In this document: piece after piece, positions 25,468 through 34,077 of the stretch
Position numbering within the stretch: the first letter of the stretch is position 1
How the letters are laid out: the number at the start of each line of letters is the position of its first letter
Source of the DNA: Akkermansia muciniphila
Lineage (GTDB): Bacteria; Verrucomicrobiota; Verrucomicrobiia; Verrucomicrobiales; V1-33
Direction of reading: 5' to 3'
Assembly (NCBI GenBank): GCA_945900785.1
Contig: CAMDJM010000032.1
Coordinates: forward strand, 1 to 48,024
Length of the DNA stretch: 48,024 nt
Notes under the pieces: generated by a model
Databases searched by the model: none
The model's input: only the letters and a program-made list of their open reading frames with translations
Told to the model about the DNA's origin: nothing
Position numbers and translations under genes: made by a program

Positions 25468-26118
25468 ATGACTCCCACGTCCACTCCCGTGCCCCGTCCC
25501 AGCCCCCGTAAAAAAGCGGCTCCCGTTTCGCTCTGGGAGCAGCAGCCCGGCAGTGCTGGACCCGGGGAGCGCATCGCAGGCCTGTTGCCGCCGCCCAATA
25601 CTGCCGGCCCGCCGAGGGTGCTGGCGATCGATCCGGCGCTGCGGAATACTGGTTGGGCCATCGTGGAACGGCAGGGCCGCAAAAATATCGCTTTGGCCTG
25701 GGGCGTGATCCGGAACCCGCCGAAACTGCTGCCCAGTTCCTGTCTTGCGGAAATTGCCCGCAGTTTCCGCGAGGCCATTGTGAAATATCAGCCAAATGTC
25801 TGCGCCATTGAAGCCACGATTTACGTTCAAAATTTTCAGACGGCGATCACCCTGGGGGCAGCCCGCGGAGCAGCCCTGGTGGCGGCGGCGGAAAGCGGGC
25901 TGGAGATTTACGAATATCCGCCGCGCCGGGTGAAGCAGGCCGTGGTCGGCCGGGGCAATGCTGACAAGGCACAGGTCGCCTTCATGGTGAGGGCGCTGTT
26001 GGGCCTGGCGGAGACGCCGCCCCATGATGCCGCCGATGCCCTGGCGATAGGAATTACCCACCTGGAAGGCAGCGATCCCCGCACCGGCGGACTGGCCAGG
26101 GAAAAGCTGCGGTGCTGA
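25468..26118 (+). CDS. ruvC: Holliday junction resolvase RuvC
   Basis: RuvC cleaves Holliday junctions with RuvAB. The catalytic core is here: VLAIDPALRNTGWAIVE (first Asp), VCAIEATIYVQN (Glu), YEYPPRRVKQAVVGRGNADKAQVAFMV and PHDAADALAIGITHL (last acidic pair). Length from ATG 25468 is 216 aa, about 40 longer than usual because of a Pro/Arg/Lys-rich N-terminal extension (MTPTSTPVPRPSPRKKAA...). TTG 25399 and GTG 25438 would lengthen it further. No ruvA or ruvB is next to it. An AT-rich spacer (25275-25380) may hold its promoter. Confidence 0.93.
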   Translation: MTPTSTPVPRPSPRKKAAPVSLWEQQPGSAGPGERIAGLLPPPNTAGPPRVLAIDPALRNTGWAIVERQGRKNIALAWGVIRNPPKLLPSSCLAEIARSFREAIVKYQPNVCAIEATIYVQNFQTAITLGAARGAALVAAAESGLEIYEYPPRRVKQAVVGRGNADKAQVAFMVRALLGLAETPPHDAADALAIGITHLEGSDPRTGGLAREKLRC

Positions 26119-26144
26119 GCGCGCGCCTTCCCGGTGGATTGGCC

Positions 26145-26264
26145 CAACGGTGGGAGCCCTTCGTAGTCCTGGCCGTCGTTCAGGGCTTCGGAATAAAGGG
26201 TGGGGCAGTTCAGCGCCTGGGCAGCGGCCAAAATGGTGGAATCCCAGTGGGAGACCCGGCGCCG
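26145..26264 (-). pseudogene. Remnant of a PIN-domain (VapC-like) toxin
   Basis: On the minus strand, 40 codons read RRVSHWDSTILAAAQALNC then PTLYSEALNDGQDYEGL, matching the C-terminal third of PIN-domain ribonucleases (SHWDALILAAA...LYSEDL.HGQ). The N-terminal metal-binding Asp part is absent and the frame has no plausible start, so it is a fossil. It lies between ruvC and the broken glycosyltransferase. No antitoxin was found next to it. Confidence 0.7.
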
Positions 26265-26443
26265 CCGCCGGATACCCACAGCCACGAGGCTGGCTGGTGC
26301 GGCCTTTTGACGTCGAAGCAGCATCGCAGTTCCGATGACTCCCTGCCATGCTACGGCAGCATGACACGATGTCTCAAAAATGTCACTCCGCGGATGCAGC
26401 CGCGCCTTTGCGCGGCGGGTCCCTCCGGGCTCTGAGGGGGGAG

Positions 26444-27386
26444 ATGAATTCCCGTATTTCCCTGCTGGTGGCCCTGCTGCTTCTGACAACTGCCTTGTTT
26501 TTGCCCGGCACCGGAGCCCTGCCACTGATGGACCGGGATGAGCCGCGCTTTGCCCGGGCGACGGTGGAGATGATGGAGCGTGGCGGCTGGGTGATTCCCT
26601 ATTTCAATGAGGCCTACCGCTTTGACAAGCCTCCCCTGGTTTACTGGTGGATACGCTGCCACCACTGGGCGCTGGGGCAGGGCGAGCTGGCAGCCTGTCT
26701 TCATTCGGTGGTGACCGCAGCCGGTGTGGCCTGGCTGCTAGCATTGATGGGGCGGCGGTTCTTTTCCGGCAAGGCCGGCTGGGTGGCAGCTCTGACGTGC
26801 GGCCCCGGGCGTCCCTGGGCCGGGCCACCTGTTAGGTATGGCTGGAGGCCTGTTCCTGCTGTCCGCCCTGACAGGCATGGCCGACGCATGGCAGAGCCGC
26901 ATCCTGACAGGTCTTGCCCTGGGCGGTCTGGCCGTGGTCATCGCCCTGCTGGGTCCCCAACTGCGTTCGATGCACCCGTTAATCGCGGTGCAGCCGCTCC
27001 TGAAGGAAACGCCAGCTGAGGCCATACCTGCCCTGCGTGGCAAATCCCCGGAAGCCATCGCGTGGGGTTATACCGGGGCCAGTCTGGTCTACTACGGGGA
27101 AAGCCCCTGGAAGTTTCTGTCCAAAGCCGCCCAAACCGAAGCCCGGCTCAAGGAACGCCAAGCCGGGGTAGCCGTCACCCTCTACCAGGAATGGACCCTG
27201 ACCTCGTGGCTGAAGGCAGGACTTCCTCCGGAGGGAACCTCTCGCAGCGGGAACTGTGAGGAAGAGCACGCCCGTTTCCTGCGCGCCACCGGCGAAGCCT
27301 ACGAACTGCTCTGGATCACGGGGCTGAACCCGGCCCGCAGCAGCCTGGTGAAATTGGCAGTGTGGAAGCGCCGGCCCGCGCCATGA
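26444..27386 (+). pseudogene. Broken GT39/ArnT-like membrane glycosyltransferase
   Basis: The 5' part (ATG 26444 with a GGGGGGAG ribosome site) encodes a signal-anchor helix, then LMDRDEPRFARATVEMMERGGWVIPYFNEAYRFDKPPLVYWW, the hallmark of the PMT/ArnT family with its catalytic DxxEPR-type loop. At about 26800 the reading frame diverges into GPGRPWAG nonsense. The 3' part continues in another frame from about 26838: a last helix, then a hydrophilic domain ending VKLAVWKRRPAP at 27386. Family members are ~500 aa or more; here about 310 codons remain, so a large central stretch is deleted as well as frameshifted. Non-functional by inference. Confidence 0.85.
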
Positions 27387-27438
27387 CGCAGGGCCCGTTG
27401 GCCCGGTGGAGTCAGGGCGATAGAACCCGACGCTTCAT

Positions 27439-28047
27439 TCACAGACCCACCTGCCGCTGCCGGAACCATCCAGTAATGCTCATCCGGCTTTTGATGGCAG
27501 GAAGCACTTCATGCCAGAAATCGCCGGCAAAAAAACAGACGAGCGTGCCCAGCCGCGGCTCAATGAGCACATAGCTGCCTTCTTTTTCACCAAGGGTGGT
27601 CCAAATCTTCAATTCACCACCATCGCCCGGTTGCCAGTGTGGATTCAAATAGAGGATGATGGTAATCAGCCGTGCGCTGGTGGCAGCGTGGCGGTCGAGG
27701 TGTGCTTTGTAAAAGGCCCCTTCGGGATAGATGGCGAAGTGACCTTCGAAATCGAATAAACCAAGACAAAATTGCTGGTTGAGGGCCATTCGGAGCTCTT
27801 CCAGCCATGCCAGATAGAGCTGTTGTTCCGCCGTGAATGCCCCGGGCTCCAGCCAAAGGATTTGGTCGCTGCGGATTTCCGGACGCACGTTCAGGCCGGT
27901 TCCCCGGCCCACGCCTGCCGGGCGGAAGGCCCCGCGGCCGCAGCTCTCCTGACATTCCTGCTGGAGGCGCAGGGCATCCGCTTCGCCAAAGCACCCGGCC
28001 TTGACCGCCCATCCGGAGCATTCCAGATCAATCAGGATTTGTTTCAT
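27439..28047 (-). CDS. 2OG-Fe(II) dioxygenase (prolyl-4-hydroxylase-like)
   Basis: A 202-aa oxygenase. The Fe ligands appear as YKAHLDRH (HxD) and FAGDFWHEVLPA (distal His). SRMSITGWFR carries the Arg that would bind 2-oxoglutarate. GGELKIWT and GTLVCFFAGDF are the double-stranded beta-helix strands. The start at ATG 28047 (MKQILIDLE) is preferred; the frame extends to 28230 with Pro/Arg-rich, unlikely sequence. Such enzymes hydroxylate protein prolines or small molecules. Target unknown. Confidence 0.85.
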   Translation of the reverse strand: MKQILIDLECSGWAVKAGCFGEADALRLQQECQESCGRGAFRPAGVGRGTGLNVRPEIRSDQILWLEPGAFTAEQQLYLAWLEELRMALNQQFCLGLFDFEGHFAIYPEGAFYKAHLDRHAATSARLITIILYLNPHWQPGDGGELKIWTTLGEKEGSYVLIEPRLGTLVCFFAGDFWHEVLPAIKSRMSITGWFRQRQVGL

Positions 28048-28219
28048 CCATTCATTAGCATGCGTTCCGGTGAAATGACCAGGGCAAGCTTGATTGATCC
28101 CGCGATCCGGCGATCTGGGGCAAACCAAGGGGGATGCGGTGGATTTGCGGATCGGGGTGCTGCGGGCAGATCCACGCGATGAGCCGATGCTGCCTGTTGG
28201 AGATTCGCGGATCTTTGGC

Positions 28220-29233
28220 TCACTTGGCACCCGCCCACGCTTGCCAGCGCTCTGCGATTTTCGCGCCGGCGGTGTCTCCCTTGTGGAAGAGCCAGCGGTA
28301 ACGCAGGGTTAGCGGTGTGCCGGCTTTCAGAGTGTAATCTCCAGCACCCTCCGGGAGCTTTTGGAAGTCATGCAGACCGAAGGGGTTGGCCGCGACCAGA
28401 CCGTAATCCCGGGCATGCCAGGTGGTAGGATAGCGCAAGTTGGAGGGATGATCAAAACAGGCCACACCGATAGCCCCGCCTTTGATGGGAGCGGAGTAGT
28501 CGACCCATTTGGCATTGGTGCCCCAGGCGGCTGCACCGGTTTTTCCTTCGCTGGTGAGGGCCGTGCCCTGGGCGACCGGGCCTTTGAAATTCAGCAGGGG
28601 ATTCACCCGCAAGGCCATCACGCCCTCCTTGGTATCGCCAAAAACCACATTCCCAGCCGCTGCGGAGAGGGTGACCGAGTAATCGATAAAACGATCATCC
28701 CCCGTCTCCACGCCGCAGGTGATCGTCGTCGTGGAGTTCACCAGCACGGCACCATTGGGTGGCTGCCAGGCTTCCTTGGTTTGCAGGCTCACGGTGCCAT
28801 TCCTGGCGCTCAGCGCCGGAACGCCTTGGACGATGATCTTGCCCGCCGCCGGTTTTTCTGTCCAAAAATCCACGCCGTTCACGCTGCCGTGGGTAAACCA
28901 CAGCCCGCGATGATGAGGGTGGTCGGTTTCCTCGCCTGGAGCGGCTTCCTTCATGGGCCAGTTCCGCACCATCATCATGCCGCCCGGACCGATGATCGGA
29001 AACAACACCGGCTTCGCCTGCCCGGCATAGACCAGTTCGGTGAACAAGCTGCCTCCGATTTCGACGGTTACTTTCCTGGCGGCTTCATCCAGTTTCGCGG
29101 TAAGAGTGACCCCATTGGCCGTCGCCGTGGCGTTGGCGGAATTGGAGCTGGTGCTGGTGGCTTCAGCCAGGACGGATCCCGGGATCAGGAGCGGGAGCAA
29201 AGAAACTAGCAGGAGCGTGGGAGCGGTTTTCAT
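28220..29233 (-). CDS. DUF6807/PmoA-like secreted protein
   Basis: A 337-aa secreted protein, from ATG 29233 with a Sec signal (MKTAPTLLLVSLLPLLIPGSVLA). LFPIIGPGGMMMVRNWPMK, DHPHHRGLWFTHGSVNGVDFW, FDHPSNLRYPTTWHARDYGLVAANPFG and LTLRYRWLFHKG are characteristic family blocks; DHPHHRGLWF is the most diagnostic. The product is named PmoA-like in databases without any proven methane link. The frame to 29434 carries an extra 67 residues overlapping the 9-bp repeat at 29310 and is rejected. Role unknown; it often accompanies carbohydrate genes. Confidence 0.88.
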   Translation of the reverse strand: MKTAPTLLLVSLLPLLIPGSVLAEATSTSSNSANATATANGVTLTAKLDEAARKVTVEIGGSLFTELVYAGQAKPVLFPIIGPGGMMMVRNWPMKEAAPGEETDHPHHRGLWFTHGSVNGVDFWTEKPAAGKIIVQGVPALSARNGTVSLQTKEAWQPPNGAVLVNSTTTITCGVETGDDRFIDYSVTLSAAAGNVVFGDTKEGVMALRVNPLLNFKGPVAQGTALTSEGKTGAAAWGTNAKWVDYSAPIKGGAIGVACFDHPSNLRYPTTWHARDYGLVAANPFGLHDFQKLPEGAGDYTLKAGTPLTLRYRWLFHKGDTAGAKIAERWQAWAGAK

Positions 29234-29309
29234 AAATAAGTGGGGAGGAGGACGCACCGCGTCCCTTTGAAGCAAGAAAACCCCGGTAAGGCGGCATTTC
29301 CAATGCCTC

Positions 29310-29327
29310 ATCCGGGTTATCCGGGTT
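29310..29327. repeat. Perfect 9-bp tandem repeat
   Basis: ATCCGGGTT repeated twice with no spacer between the DUF6807 and PQQ-propeller genes. Confidence 0.7.
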
Positions 29328-29349
29328 AACCCTGACAGGCCAGGTGGCC

Positions 29350-30654
29350 TCAGGGAGCGACCGCAAAACAGGCGGCTTCCCTGGTGCTGCGGGCGAAGAT
29401 GAAGCCACCGGCGAGCGTTGGGGTGGACCAGCATTTCCCATCCAGAATGTCAGCCCGGGCCAGTTCGGTGTAAGCGTCAGGCTTCGCCGCGATCATCACC
29501 AGATCACCCTTGTCGCTCAGGGCCAGCACCTGATCCTTGGCCACTATCACATTTCCGGGGCCGAATCCATCCTTGCTCCACTGCTCCTTGCCAGTGCGGA
29601 TATCGACGCATTTCACGGGAGCTTTCCCGTATTTCTTGAAGCCAAAGATTCCATACAGATAACCCTGATGCACCACCGGGGTGCTCCAGTGGTTGTTCAA
29701 GCCATCGCCTTCCACCCGCCACAGCTCAGTGGTCTCAAATTTATCACCAGTCTTCTTCACTTCATAGGCGGCACTGCCCACTCCGTATCCGGCGGAGCAA
29801 TACACGATGTTTTCAAAAACCACCGGGGAAGCGGCCGTTGAAACATTGAAGGGGTAAGGCTGCTGCCACAGGATTTTCCCATCCTGAGGGGACAGGGCGG
29901 TGAGCCCGGATTTCATGAAAAAAATCAACTGGCGCTGCCCCAACAGGGTGGCGGCGGTAGGAGTGGCATGGGTGATGGTATCGTTCCCGGCTTTCCACTT
30001 CAGGTTGCCGGAATTTTTATCAAAGGCGAGGAAGGCTGCACCAGCTCCGCCGCCGCCCACAATCACCAGATCTCCTTCGATCACGGGAGAAGTCGCATTG
30101 GACCACTCAATATTCTTGCCCTGATAGGCCCCGGCGACATCCTTGTCCCAGAGCTTCCTGCCGGATTTGGCATCCAGACAATACAGATCGAGGTTTGACC
30201 CGTAGACGTAGATTTTACCATCATCAATCGTCGGGGTGCTGCGGGGCCCGTCGCCGCCGCCGTTGTCCTTGGTGCCGGAATCCCCGCCGCCGTCATACTT
30301 CGCGAGTTTGAGGGGGAAGGCCCAGCGTTCCTTGCCAGTGGCGGCGTCCATCGCGACCACATGTTCCGTTTCCGAACCCTCAAAATCGCGGGTCACCAAG
30401 GTCGCTGCCAGTCCACCGGAAACCGTGATCGAGCTGAAGCCATTGTTTGCGTCCACTTTCCAGATTTTTTTCGGCCCCGCCTTGTTCCAGGCTTTGCCCA
30501 AGGTCGCCTTGGTAGCACCATCCCCATTCGGGCCCCGGTAGGAAGGCCAGTCATTCCCCGGGGAAGTGATCACTGGCGCGGAGGAAAGCAGGGACGGCAT
30601 GGCCGTGAGCACGAAAATCGAAGAAACCAACGGGAGGCAGGAAAAGGACTTCAT
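29350..30654 (-). CDS. PQQ-like beta-propeller outer membrane/periplasmic protein
   Basis: A 434-aa predicted secreted propeller, from ATG 30654 with signal MKSFSCLPLVSSIFVLTAMPS...A. WPSYRGPNGDG near the mature start is the usual opening of this Verrucomicrobia/Planctomycetes PQQ-repeat family. Repeats with AxDAxTGKexW appear as AMDAATGKERWAFPL, CLDAKSGRKLWDKDV, AFDKNSGNLKWKAG, CVDIRTGKEQWSKDG. It has no C-terminal membrane barrel. It may be a scaffold or dehydrogenase-like protein; catalytic activity cannot be inferred. Monocistronic, followed by the DUF6807 gene after 116 bp. Confidence 0.9.
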   Translation of the reverse strand: MKSFSCLPLVSSIFVLTAMPSLLSSAPVITSPGNDWPSYRGPNGDGATKATLGKAWNKAGPKKIWKVDANNGFSSITVSGGLAATLVTRDFEGSETEHVVAMDAATGKERWAFPLKLAKYDGGGDSGTKDNGGGDGPRSTPTIDDGKIYVYGSNLDLYCLDAKSGRKLWDKDVAGAYQGKNIEWSNATSPVIEGDLVIVGGGGAGAAFLAFDKNSGNLKWKAGNDTITHATPTAATLLGQRQLIFFMKSGLTALSPQDGKILWQQPYPFNVSTAASPVVFENIVYCSAGYGVGSAAYEVKKTGDKFETTELWRVEGDGLNNHWSTPVVHQGYLYGIFGFKKYGKAPVKCVDIRTGKEQWSKDGFGPGNVIVAKDQVLALSDKGDLVMIAAKPDAYTELARADILDGKCWSTPTLAGGFIFARSTREAACFAVAP

Positions 30655-31066
30655 AATCAGCCGACAATCCGCAATCTGGCCCTTCCCGTCAAGCTGTGAC
30701 TTTTGAGAACCTCTTCCAATTGCCTGAGACCGCGGTGCCGGATCTTTTGCCTTTTCTTCCAAAATCCCGCCATGCCCTGCTGGATCTGAGCTGCTACGAA
30801 CCTGGATCGATGGAATCCGCAACCCTGCTCCGGGCGGTGCTTCAGCTCATGAAGCTGGTCCGCCAGCGCGGGATCCTGCGGTTCTTCGAATGGCTTGCCC
30901 AATTTCCTGCCAAAACGATCCCCGGCGGTGCTGACCGCGCAGGAACTGACCGGGCACCATGACACCCTTCGCAAGCAATATGAAGTCCGTCCGCTTCAAG
31001 CGCAGCTGAGCCGGGCCAGCGGAACGGCGACTGCCAATGCCGCAGCTAATCCGGACCCCCTCGTCT
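30655..31066. other. Spacer without a convincing gene
   Basis: About 410 bp between the PQQ-propeller and DUF5069 genes. Both strands have open stretches (plus 30696-30962, minus 30657-30974), each protein-like but with no recognised motif, and each is antisense to the other. I see no basis to choose either. Confidence 0.4.
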
Positions 31067-31591
31067 TCAGGCGTGCTTTTTGACGTAGGCCAGGATCTTC
31101 GCATCATCATCGCCCGCTGCCCAGACCGTCCGCAAAAAATCGGCAGGATGGATGTCGTATTTGGCAAAAAATTGACGGTCTCCCCCACAGCCATACATGA
31201 TTTCAGGATCCATTTCCCCGCGGAGTTTGATCCGGGCTTTGGCTATGAGACGGGGCAGCCATGGAATACCCTCGATGGCCTCCGGCTTGGGCGGCAGCTG
31301 ATTTGGAGTGATTTCCACGGGGCTCAGTTGGCCGTGCTGGATAACTTTTAGATAGTCCCGCCGCACCGCGGCCACCAGCAGGGCCGTTTCCGGATTCGGA
31401 TCGCCGTAGCTTACATGATCCTCCACGAAATCAAAGAATTCCCGGGGCTTATAACCAATGGAGGTCAAAAAGGCCAAATCATCCGGCGTGTAATATCCGG
31501 TAAAATCCACGTCCCCACAGCGGAACCGGGCAGCACAGGACGCGAATAGCTGAAGAAAGCGGGTGCTCCAGGCGTAGGAAGAAAGAGCCAT
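31067..31591 (-). CDS. DUF5069-domain protein
   Basis: A 174-aa soluble protein (from ATG 31591, MALSSYAWSTRF). The family hallmark is at about 110-174: IPWLPRLIAKARIKLRGEM, then MYGCGGDRQFFAKYDIHPADFLRTVW and a final DDAKILAYVKKHA. The N-terminal half (YTPDDLAFLTSIGYKPREFFDFVEDHV) is also a small helical domain of unclear homology. Function unknown; small and widely distributed in this phylum. The longer frame to 31678 overlaps the 3' end of the aquaporin gene and is rejected. Confidence 0.82.
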   Translation of the reverse strand: MALSSYAWSTRFLQLFASCAARFRCGDVDFTGYYTPDDLAFLTSIGYKPREFFDFVEDHVSYGDPNPETALLVAAVRRDYLKVIQHGQLSPVEITPNQLPPKPEAIEGIPWLPRLIAKARIKLRGEMDPEIMYGCGGDRQFFAKYDIHPADFLRTVWAAGDDDAKILAYVKKHA

Positions 31592-31670
31592 GGGAGGAAG
31601 CTGGATAGGGATTGGATAATGAATTTTAACAAAAAACGGACTGCTGAATGCTGATTCATGGTTTTCCAAC

Positions 31671-32273
31671 TCAATCATTGGGATTCAGCAGCCGGTAAGC
31701 TACGGATGCTGCGGCCCCGCCGGTCAATCCGGCCAGCAGATAAATCAAAACCATCCAGGCCGGAACATGCCCGGCCGCCACCAGGGCCAAGCCGAGCGCT
31801 GGATTGCAGGCCCCCCCGGAAAGATGTCCGACCGCCGATGCGCCGGCAAAGTGCGCCGAACCAACCGCAAGGCCAAACCAGGTATTCCCCATCACCTGCC
31901 GGGCGGTCCTGACATGCAGCCAGGTGAAAGCCACCAGAAAAGTAAACAGCGTCTCCCCCACCAGCGCCCGGAACCAGGGAACGGTAACTACTCCGGCACT
32001 GACGGCTTGGTGGCCCAGCAGCCCTGCCATCAAAACCGCCGCCACCGCCGCTGCGGCCTGCACCCCCGCAAAACGCAGCATTTCAGGGCGGTCCGACTGC
32101 CCGCGCATCCATACGGCCAAACTCACCGCTGGATTAAAATGTCCGCCGGAGACATATCCCAACGCGTAAACCATGGCCGCCAGAGCGCCAGCCGCCGCTA
32201 TCGCACTGCCCGACATCAAAGCCACGAGACAAAAAAAGAAGGTGCCCAAAAACTCCGCGAACAGTTTATTCAT
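31671..32273 (-). CDS. Aquaporin / MIP-family channel with altered selectivity motif
   Basis: A 200-aa channel with six predicted helices and two pore half-helices. First pore motif is HFNPAVS (intact NPA). The second reads GGACNPALG: NPA is intact, but the Arg that normally follows (NPAR), part of the aromatic/arginine selectivity filter, is Leu. Start at ATG 32273 (MNKLFAEFLGTFFFCL); the longer frame adds 16 polar residues. The channel therefore may pass other small solutes than classical aquaporins (inference). It is divergent from the YHYH gene. Confidence 0.9.
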   Translation of the reverse strand: MNKLFAEFLGTFFFCLVALMSGSAIAAAGALAAMVYALGYVSGGHFNPAVSLAVWMRGQSDRPEMLRFAGVQAAAAVAAVLMAGLLGHQAVSAGVVTVPWFRALVGETLFTFLVAFTWLHVRTARQVMGNTWFGLAVGSAHFAGASAVGHLSGGACNPALGLALVAAGHVPAWMVLIYLLAGLTGGAAASVAYRLLNPND

Positions 32274-32417
32274 CCCGCCTCTCCTACAACGGCCCTGACC
32301 AGTATTCAAGACAGTTTGCAAATTACCCGGATGCCTCCCGCACGCGCCAGGGACGTTTTTGACTTGGCCGCACCGCCAGTTTCATCCCATCTAAAGCTTG
32401 GTTTCCTGTAATGAAAA

Positions 32418-32443
32418 TAATCCTGAAAATTAATCCTGAAAAT
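32418..32443. repeat. 13-bp perfect tandem repeat before the YHYH gene
   Basis: TAATCCTGAAAAT occurs twice with no spacer in the aquaporin/YHYH divergent spacer and ends two bases before the ATG. Confidence 0.75.
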
Positions 32444-32445
32444 CC

Positions 32446-34074
32446 ATGCCTTCCCCGATGCCCCTCCCACGCCTGATCCTGATGCCGGCGGCACTGCTGA
32501 CCGCAGGGTCGACTGCTTTTGCGGTTCCGATCCTTACCTCGTGGTATACGCAAAATTCCACGGTCTATGCCCGGGTCATCCAAAGTGGCACCCTGACCAA
32601 CCCTGTCACCACCTGGCCGTCCTCCGGCGTTACCAACAACAACACCGGCACCGCCGCGCAGACCCTGCCCGTCTACGCCGACGTGCAGCGCATCCGCTAC
32701 ACGGCCACCGATGTCTACATCAACGCCAACGGCCTGGCTTCCTACACCATGGGCCCATGGTTCACCAATAACGGTGGCCTTTTCGGCTTTTGGCCCCTGA
32801 GCCGCGACTACCAAATCCGCATCACCCGCAACCCCACCGCCGCCGCCACCAAAACCAAACACCCCGGCGGCATGATCGGCATGATGGTCAATGGCGTCGC
32901 CATCTATGACCTCGGCGACGCCTTTTCCTTCAACCAGACCAACACCGGCACCGCCACCGCCACGACAGTCACCGGCACCGATGGCATGGGAGCCACCGGC
33001 GATGGATTCTGGTCGCGTGATGCCCTGGCCGTGGAAGTCGTCACCTTTGATCCCGGATTCGCCCACCAGCCCGGCAATAATGGGCAGTATCATTACCATG
33101 CTGAGCCCAAAGCCCTCCGGTATCAGCTGGGGGACAACATGAAAGCGACTTGGAACCCCGCCACCAATCTGAACACCTACACCGAAGACACCATCAATCT
33201 TCACCACTCCCCCATCCTCGGCTGGGCCTACGATGGCTTTCCCATCTACGGTCCCTATGGCTATGGCACGGGCACCAACCCCGCCAGCCCCATCCGCCGC
33301 ATGCGCACCGGCTTCGTCCTGCGGAATGGGCAAAATGGCACCCAAAACCTCGTCAGCACCGGCCGCATCACCCTGCCAAAATGGGCAGCTATCGCCCAGG
33401 GCTACACCACCGCCGCCAGCACAAACCCCTACGCCCTGACCCCAGCCCAATACGGCCCCTCCACCACCTACCAGACCACCGGCCCGGGTGGCCTGACCAT
33501 CTACAGCCCCGGGCGCTACACCGGCGACTACGACTACCTCGGAGACCTGACCAACCCCTCCACCGGTGCCTCCTTCATCAAAGGCACCGACTTCGATCTG
33601 GATCAATACAACGGCCGGCTCTGCGTCACCCCGGAATTCCCGGCCGGCACCTACGCCTACTTCGTCGCCATTGATGCCAATGGCAATTCCGTCTTCCCGC
33701 ACCTGCTCGGCAAGGAATACTACGGCACTCCCAATGCCGGCAATGCCACCACGGTGCCCGGCTCCGCCCTCCAACTCTACAATGGCGGACCTGTCACAAC
33801 TGAAACCTGGAAAAATGGCCCCAGCGCGAACTCCTCCGGCGACCTCACCCTCACATGGAGCAGTGTCGAGGGCGGCGCTTATAAAATCGAGGCCTCCCCT
33901 GACCTGAAAACCTGGAGCCCCCTGCAATCAAGCCTGCCCGCCACCGCCAATGCCTCTCAAACCTCCTGGACCGAGCCAAAATCCTCCCAGCCGGCCAACG
34001 CCCAGCGCCGCTTCTACCGGGTGCAACGCACCAGCCTGGCCACCTACGACACCCTCACCGGCCAAAGCCCCTAG
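32446..34074 (+). CDS. Secreted YHYH-domain protein
   Basis: A 542-aa exported protein (signal MPSPMPLPRLILMPAALLTAG...A). The diagnostic NNGQYHYHAEPKALRYQL (about 210-225), the LHHSPILGWAYDGFPIYGPYGYG block and the later SPGRYTGDYDYLGDLT are typical of the YHYH family, which is common in marine and soil bacteria and often linked to putative sulfatase or carbohydrate loci. Function unknown. A C-terminal ~70-residue beta domain (LTLTWSSVEGGAYKIEASPDLKTWSPLQ) resembles Verrucomicrobia autotransporter-type/PEP-CTERM-associated repeats. A decayed paralog follows only 3 bp downstream. Confidence 0.87.
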   Translation: MPSPMPLPRLILMPAALLTAGSTAFAVPILTSWYTQNSTVYARVIQSGTLTNPVTTWPSSGVTNNNTGTAAQTLPVYADVQRIRYTATDVYINANGLASYTMGPWFTNNGGLFGFWPLSRDYQIRITRNPTAAATKTKHPGGMIGMMVNGVAIYDLGDAFSFNQTNTGTATATTVTGTDGMGATGDGFWSRDALAVEVVTFDPGFAHQPGNNGQYHYHAEPKALRYQLGDNMKATWNPATNLNTYTEDTINLHHSPILGWAYDGFPIYGPYGYGTGTNPASPIRRMRTGFVLRNGQNGTQNLVSTGRITLPKWAAIAQGYTTAASTNPYALTPAQYGPSTTYQTTGPGGLTIYSPGRYTGDYDYLGDLTNPSTGASFIKGTDFDLDQYNGRLCVTPEFPAGTYAYFVAIDANGNSVFPHLLGKEYYGTPNAGNATTVPGSALQLYNGGPVTTETWKNGPSANSSGDLTLTWSSVEGGAYKIEASPDLKTWSPLQSSLPATANASQTSWTEPKSSQPANAQRRFYRVQRTSLATYDTLTGQSP

Positions 34075-34077
34075 CCC

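Noticed and set aside
32323..33927. Minus-strand frame antisense to the YHYH gene, and 33928-35238
   Set aside because: Composition is Gly/Val/Ala-rich and motif-free. The plus strand has a signal peptide, YHYH core and a paralog with the same frame, so the sense gene is certain.
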